Shown one piece after another: positions 6,705 through 10,779 of a stretch of DNA of 10,779 nt (the first letter of the stretch is position 1; every line of letters begins with the position of its first letter). A program made the position numbers and the translations under genes. The notes below the pieces were generated by a model that searched no databases, was not told the origin of the DNA, and saw only the letters and a program-made list of their open reading frames with translations. The stretch is from a candidate division TA06 bacterium DG_78 (GTDB lineage Bacteria > Hydrothermota > Tepidihabitantia > SM23-42), in contig LJNI01000073.1 of the NCBI GenBank assembly GCA_001303225.1, positions 1 to 10,779 on the forward strand, read 5' to 3'.

Positions 6705-8612
6705 TTATGAATGAAATTTCGGGTGTTTCTTTATTGTCTGCACCAGTGAATCAACATCGAGCGCACTTCTTTTATAGAGCACATCTGCGTTATCTGAACC
6801 TCCATACTGAGTAATCCCAATTTTCTGAACATCTGCTGTAATACGCTCCTCACAGATAATCTGAGAAATGATACAACCGATTCCTGATGTAATGATGTGG
6901 TCTTCGTAGGTGACGAGTAGTCCAGTTTTTGCAGCATCGCAAACTTTTTCTCGATCAATATCACATGGCGATGATATATTGTATACTCCGGCACGAATAC
7001 CAGTCTCTTTCAGTTTCTCTGAGGCGATAATTGCCTGATGTAAGAGTGCACCCATTGTGAGTATCGCGCAATCATCACCATGTCTGATAACATCCAGAGC
7101 ACCGTATGTAAATGTATACTTAGTATTGTAAAATAGCTCGCCGTTTTCACGAGTAACTGGTGGTAACTTTGACCTCGTAAGACCTATAACCCAATTTCCT
7201 GGTTGACTGAGTACATACCGTGTAATATAGTCAGCCTGATTGGGATCACCTGGCATGACAAATCGGAATCCAGGAAGATTTCTCAACACTCCTAAATAGT
7301 CGATACAGTGATGGGTTTTACCGTCCGGGCCTACATTAAAGCCGAGATGTGTCGCGATAATTTTTACATTGGTATTATTGATGTCATTGAGCCGGAGCTG
7401 GTTATATACTTCATCAATTGCGAAGACCCCAAAGTCAGCCCAAACCGTTACAAAACCATATAACGACAGTGCTCCAGCAACCGTTGCGGTATTATGTTCA
7501 CTAACACCAGCCTCAAAAAAATTGTCAGGACGCACCTTTGCAAACTTTGTGGTCTTTACTGAATCACAGAGATCACAATCAAATACTGCAATGGTATTTT
7601 CTGGATTTATCTGTGCAATCTCCTCTAAGACAGTACCAAAGACCGTCCTCGGATGCACTGTCTCTGTGTAGACTTTTTGCTTTCCAGTGAAAATTTTCGG
7701 CACTGGCAAGTGTCGTCGACGATACGTTTTAACTTTTCTCGTCTTCCGCTTACTCAATAATTCCTCGATGTCATCATCGATCTTCAGTTCTTGGAATGCC
7801 TTCTGATACTCTTCTCTGGTGAGTGCCCTACCGTGGTACTCAGCTTTGCCTTCCATAAACGAAACACCGTGTCCAATAATTGTGTTGCAAATAATAACGT
7901 ACGGATTTTCAATATCTGCCAATGCTGATCTCACGGCTCGATGGATCTCAGCAGGTTTGTGTCCAGGAACTTCCATGACCCTCCAGCCATCGGCACAATA
8001 ATTTTCTTTTATATGTACCGGCATGATATCATCTGTTCGGCCAGATATCTGCGTATGGTTATAGTCAATGAGTACGGTGAGGTTGTTGAGATTATATTTA
8101 CGCGCAAAGCGACGTGCTTCAGCCACCTGGCCTTTTGCCTGTTCTGCATCACTCATTGCTACAAATGTATTGAATTTGTATTTACCCAACTGAGAAGCAA
8201 GTGCAACACCGCATCCTGCAGACAATCCCTGTCCTAAGTTACCTGTTGTCCATTCGATTCCCGGCACATGTTGTTCGATATGTCCTTCATACGGACTATC
8301 GATTCGTCGGAAGGTAATTAATACATCTTCTAAATTGACAAACCCGAGGTGGGCGAGGCATGCATACAGACCAGGCGATGTGTGTCCATGACTGATGACT
8401 ATTCGATCTCTCTGTGGATCATCAATCGTGTCTGGTGAGATATTCGCACAAGAAAAGAGCGTGAGGTATATCTCGAGTGAAGACATCGAACCACCTGGGT
8501 GGCCTGAACCTGCAATCGATGTCATTTTAATGATATCTCCTCGGCAGAGTCGCGAGAGAGTTTCTAGGTGTCGGATTTCTTCTTTTGTAAGTTCTTGATT
8601 AAAACTATGCAT
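6705..8612 (-). CDS. tkt: Transketolase, fused two-domain, divergent (thiamine-diphosphate dependent)
   Basis: A 635-residue cytosolic enzyme that transfers two-carbon ketol units in the non-oxidative pentose phosphate pathway. The N-terminal TPP-binding half (about 1-285) has SGHPGG (H38), SHGHTSPGLYACL (H75), PGIEWTTGNLGQGLS, and a cofactor-metal motif SDAEQAKGQ (154-162) ending at DYN (N185). A basic linker (about 288-301, KRKTRKVKTYRRRH) follows. The C-terminal pyrimidine-binding half has FFEAGVSEHN with the cofactor-activating Glu372, HLGFNVGPDGKTHH (422-435), RNLPGF and a C-terminal transketolase domain to about 620. Its style resembles the split TktN/TktC type joined into one chain, rather than E. 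coli TktA. The usual GDG of the cofactor motif is SDA here, although the metal-binding Asp and Asn are kept. Start: ATG 8612 has GAGAGGAGG 12 bases upstream. A TTG at 8642 would extend the protein by 10 residues but has no ribosome binding site. Dihydroxyacetone or other TPP-dependent synthase activity cannot be excluded. Confidence 0.85.
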   Translation of the reverse strand: MHSFNQELTKEEIRHLETLSRLCRGDIIKMTSIAGSGHPGGSMSSLEIYLTLFSCANISPDTIDDPQRDRIVISHGHTSPGLYACLAHLGFVNLEDVLITFRRIDSPYEGHIEQHVPGIEWTTGNLGQGLSAGCGVALASQLGKYKFNTFVAMSDAEQAKGQVAEARRFARKYNLNNLTVLIDYNHTQISGRTDDIMPVHIKENYCADGWRVMEVPGHKPAEIHRAVRSALADIENPYVIICNTIIGHGVSFMEGKAEYHGRALTREEYQKAFQELKIDDDIEELLSKRKTRKVKTYRRRHLPVPKIFTGKQKVYTETVHPRTVFGTVLEEIAQINPENTIAVFDCDLCDSVKTTKFAKVRPDNFFEAGVSEHNTATVAGALSLYGFVTVWADFGVFAIDEVYNQLRLNDINNTNVKIIATHLGFNVGPDGKTHHCIDYLGVLRNLPGFRFVMPGDPNQADYITRYVLSQPGNWVIGLTRSKLPPVTRENGELFYNTKYTFTYGALDVIRHGDDCAILTMGALLHQAIIASEKLKETGIRAGVYNISSPCDIDREKVCDAAKTGLLVTYEDHIITSGIGCIISQIICEERITADVQKIGITQYGGSDNADVLYKRSALDVDSLVQTIKKHPKFHS

Positions 8613-8624
8613 TGTTATTTGTAT

Positions 8625-8633
8625 CCTCCTCTC
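8625..8633 (-). promoter_or_regulatory. Ribosome binding site fixing the transketolase start
   Basis: The minus strand reads GAGAGGAGG. AGGAGG ends 12 bases before ATG 8612, slightly long spacing, and lies downstream of the alternative TTG at 8642, so it supports the ATG. The rest of the short gap back to the rng stop has no clear promoter. Confidence 0.6.
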
Positions 8634-8661
8634 GATGCTCAATACTGTTATAATAAATAAC

Positions 8662-10140
8662 TCATACTACCATAACTTTAAAATCACCGTCTGTTATCGC
8701 ATAGTCTCCTTTTATCCGCAAAATGAGACTGTATTCCTTTGCGATCATTGCCAGTGTATCTGCATGATATAAACTTATGAAGTCTGCCAGTCTCGGAGAC
8801 GTTTGCAACTCAACCATTTTGCCCTTGATTGTCTTGCCATTGTTAGTAAACCATCTCTCAATGTAACCAATCGCACTCGATCTCGAAATAGTTCTTCCTC
8901 TTCCTTTGCAGACTGCACAGGGCTCACTCAAGGCATGCGTAACGCTCGTCCGTGATCGTTCCCTCGTAAATGCGAGTAAACCAAATTCACTAATACCTCC
9001 GATTCGATAGCGGGCGCGGTCATCGCGAATCAAAGACTTAAATTCCCTCAGCATTCTATGGATATTTTCTTTCCTCTCGAGGTCGATGAGGTCGACGACC
9101 ACGAGTCCACCAATATCACGAAGCCTCAACTGTCGAGCAATTTCTCGTAATGCCTCGAGATTCGTTGAGAGTGCTAATCTTTCAGCATGTTTTTCTTTTG
9201 ATGACTTGCCAGTATTAACATCAATTGCAACGAGAGCCTCTGTTTGGTCTATGACAATATAACCACCACTCGGAAGCCATACTTTCCGCTCAAGAATATT
9301 TTTTAACTGTTCCTCAATATCATATTTTTGAAAGATTGGCCGAGGATCAGTATACAATTTTACACGTGATCGCATTCTGGGTGATGTTTTACCCAGATAA
9401 CTGATGATTTCCTTGTATTCTGTATCAGAATCGATGATCAAGTTACGGATTTCATAATTAAATATATCCCGAACCGCTTTAATTAACGTATTAGGTTCCT
9501 GATAGATCAATACCGGCGCAGTTTGCTTTTGCACCTTATCCAAATTTTTTTGCCATTCCTGTTTCAAGAACGTCACCTCTCGTTTGAGTTCTTCTGACTT
9601 TGCCCTCGCTGCCGCAGTTCGAATAATAAGCCCCATGCCTTCACGCCGTATTTGTTTCCCGATTCGAAAAAGCATTTCACGTTCTCTCCGCTGTCGAATT
9701 TTCCGTGAGATGCCAACATTTTTTGCATTAATCAAGAGCACCACATACCTACCTGGGATTGAAAGGAATGAAGTGACACGCGGACCCTTGATACCGTATG
9801 CATCTTTGGTCACCTGAACGAAAATTTCTTGGTTCGGTTTGAGTTTAATCTCAGATGGCCGCTGTTCATGTTCCAATTCAATTTCACTCTCAAAGAGATC
9901 AGAAAACTCCTCGAAAGGAATTTCATTCAACGGGAGGCATCCATTCTTATCTATTCCGATATCAACGAATGCTGCTTTTAATCCTGATATTACATTCAAA
10001 ACTTTCGCCTTATAAATATGACCTACCAGGCTTGTCTGCTCTGATCGTTCGAGATACAACTCGACGAGTGAGTTGTCTTCTAATACGGCAATTCTTGTTT
10101 CAGTATTTGAAACATTTACAACGATATCTTTCCTTCTCAC
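8662..10140 (-). CDS. rng: Ribonuclease G (RNase E/G family)
   Basis: A 492-residue endoribonuclease, the typical length for RNase G without the long RNase E tail. It processes rRNA precursors (16S 5' end in E. coli) and degrades mRNA, preferring 5'-monophosphate ends. Seen: an RNase H-like start (DIVVNVSNTETRIAV), an S1 RNA-binding domain at about 36-130 (VGHIYKAKVLNVISGLKAAFVDIG), KGPRVTSFLSIPGRYVVLL (119-137), GMGLIIRTAA at 168-177, the catalytic metal Asp307 in TEALVAIDVNTG, Asp350 in GGLVVVDLIDLE, and the Zn-link C408-x2-C411 in PCAVCKGRG. All key residues are intact. The start is GTG at 10140, with GGAGG 4 bases upstream, overlapping the TGA of the DUF2344 gene by four bases (GTGA). DUF2344 followed by rng is a recurring bacterial gene pair. 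In many genomes rplU and rpmA come next, but here it is transketolase. Confidence 0.96.
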   Translation of the reverse strand: MRRKDIVVNVSNTETRIAVLEDNSLVELYLERSEQTSLVGHIYKAKVLNVISGLKAAFVDIGIDKNGCLPLNEIPFEEFSDLFESEIELEHEQRPSEIKLKPNQEIFVQVTKDAYGIKGPRVTSFLSIPGRYVVLLINAKNVGISRKIRQRREREMLFRIGKQIRREGMGLIIRTAAARAKSEELKREVTFLKQEWQKNLDKVQKQTAPVLIYQEPNTLIKAVRDIFNYEIRNLIIDSDTEYKEIISYLGKTSPRMRSRVKLYTDPRPIFQKYDIEEQLKNILERKVWLPSGGYIVIDQTEALVAIDVNTGKSSKEKHAERLALSTNLEALREIARQLRLRDIGGLVVVDLIDLERKENIHRMLREFKSLIRDDRARYRIGGISEFGLLAFTRERSRTSVTHALSEPCAVCKGRGRTISRSSAIGYIERWFTNNGKTIKGKMVELQTSPRLADFISLYHADTLAMIAKEYSLILRIKGDYAITDGDFKVMVV

Positions 10141-10779
10141 ATTACCTCCATAGGAGAATATAGTATTCCTTTACTTTTAATAAGCAAGGCTGTCCTCGTA
10201 ATTTTATATTTCTTCGCAGACTCAACAGGTAAATCAGTTAAATAGGAAACGAGACTGTAGATGTTAATCTTACCTTTACCGAAATGTAATCCACAGTGCA
10301 GAGTGTTACCGTTCATGGATATGGATTCTACGCTCTCGGCAACATTTTTCATTCCTGATTTCGTTTGAACACATGCAGATTTATGAGCCGAGAGAGCCAA
10401 TGGTTTAGTGATATGATCGGCAGGTATGGTAACTTCATAGCACACTAAATTTATTGAACTCGTAAGTGAAGGTGTTCCAATCGGCAATGACCGAACTTCC
10501 AAAATTCGAATTCCGGATGGAAACCGTGCATTTAATTCTTGAGATATATTACCAATGTATTCTGTAATAAGATGAAAATCGAAAAAATCTCCCTTTGCTA
10601 TTTGGCCGACACTCTTGGGCGGACAGAAAGATACCTTGGGTATGGGTGAAAATCCTTCAGTGAACTGAATAGGTAAATCTGACCTCCTCAATGCCCGGTA
10701 TATTGTTCTGGTTATATCTAAGTGTGATGCATACCGAAATGGTTCAGCGATAGTGTATTTAACGCGATAGAGTCTGGGC
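10137..10779 (-). CDS. DUF2344 / TIGR03936 radical SAM-linked protein (partial, 5' end beyond window)
   Basis: The frame is open to the right edge, giving 213 residues plus the stop; a start at an internal TTG (10691) would miss the conserved N-terminus. Upstream of it the frame reads YRVKYTIAEPFRYASHLDIT, then RALRRSDLPIQFTEGFSPIPKVSF, the hallmark of this family (basic 'YRV.Y', 'SHLD', 'RALRR..LP...S.GF.P.PK.SF'). The family is usually about 210-240 residues, so only a few N-terminal residues are probably missing. Its function is unknown. In many genomes it is encoded next to, or fused to, a B12-binding-type radical SAM protein (TIGR03960), which I would expect just upstream outside this window, and next to rng, as seen here. 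The gene ends with ATGGAGGTAATGTGA, which also supplies the ribosome binding site and GTG of rng, so the two are translationally coupled. Confidence 0.9.
   Translation of the reverse strand, partial: PRLYRVKYTIAEPFRYASHLDITRTIYRALRRSDLPIQFTEGFSPIPKVSFCPPKSVGQIAKGDFFDFHLITEYIGNISQELNARFPSGIRILEVRSLPIGTPSLTSSINLVCYEVTIPADHITKPLALSAHKSACVQTKSGMKNVAESVESISMNGNTLHCGLHFGKGKINIYSLVSYLTDLPVESAKKYKITRTALLIKSKGILYSPMEVM

Noticed and set aside
7369..8237. Plus-strand open frames opposite transketolase
   Set aside because: They are shadows of the transketolase coding strand, with no family motifs.
8613..8642. TTG start at 8642 for transketolase
   Set aside because: There is no ribosome binding site before it, and the strong GAGAGGAGG lies between it and ATG 8612.
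9584..10163. Plus-strand open frames opposite rng
   Set aside because: They are antisense to RNase G, whose catalytic and zinc-link residues are all in place on the minus strand.
1..10779. CRISPR array, insertion sequence, prophage or defence island
   Set aside because: There are no spaced direct repeats, terminal inverted repeats, transposase, integrase or phage proteins; the lone HNH protein belongs to a common stand-alone family and is not evidence of a mobile element.

Overview
The window suggests an AT-leaning (roughly 40% GC by eye) diderm bacterium. Two proteins are outer-membrane beta-barrel types (Omp85/BamA-like and Wzi-like), one is a lipoprotein, and at least one other has a secretory signal. 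Protein divergence and the mix of genes (archease, a divergent transketolase, a BamB-like propeller) fit an uncultivated lineage better than a model phylum. I cannot name the taxon from sequence alone. Every gene I can support lies on the minus strand, so transcription runs from high to low coordinates.

Region A (10779 down to 4785) is a compact gene run. It starts with the 3' part of a DUF2344 'radical SAM-linked' protein, translationally coupled by a 4-base overlap to ribonuclease G (rng). Then come a fused transketolase, a secreted PQQ-type beta-propeller protein and archease, which activates the RtcB RNA ligase. Gaps are 22 to 56 bases, and a 10-bp AT-rich hairpin sits exactly at the archease stop. 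The theme is RNA processing plus central carbon metabolism, with one envelope protein.

Region B (4784 to 4578) is a 207-base AT-rich spacer. It carries a near-consensus sigma70-type promoter (TTGACT, 17 bases, TATAAT) facing a tRNA-Ala(GGC) gene.

Region C (4577 down to 1) looks like a second transcription unit led by that tRNA. Only 26 bases after the tRNA a TPR-repeat lipoprotein begins. It is followed by a small single-pass membrane protein (1-base overlap), an HNH nuclease (4-base overlap), a compact Omp85-family protein and, across a 110-base gap, a Wzi-like capsule-assembly/outer-membrane barrel protein that runs off the left edge. Apart from the HNH nuclease, this unit looks like envelope assembly.

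Most of the window is conserved, ordinary gene content, and I do not see a defence system, CRISPR array, insertion sequence or prophage. The points most worth a second look are: a (TG)4 tract in the Omp85 gene where losing one TG would create a textbook signal peptide; the tRNA placed as the leader of a protein operon; the very short Omp85 next to a Wzi-like barrel; and the altered thiamine-diphosphate motif of the transketolase.
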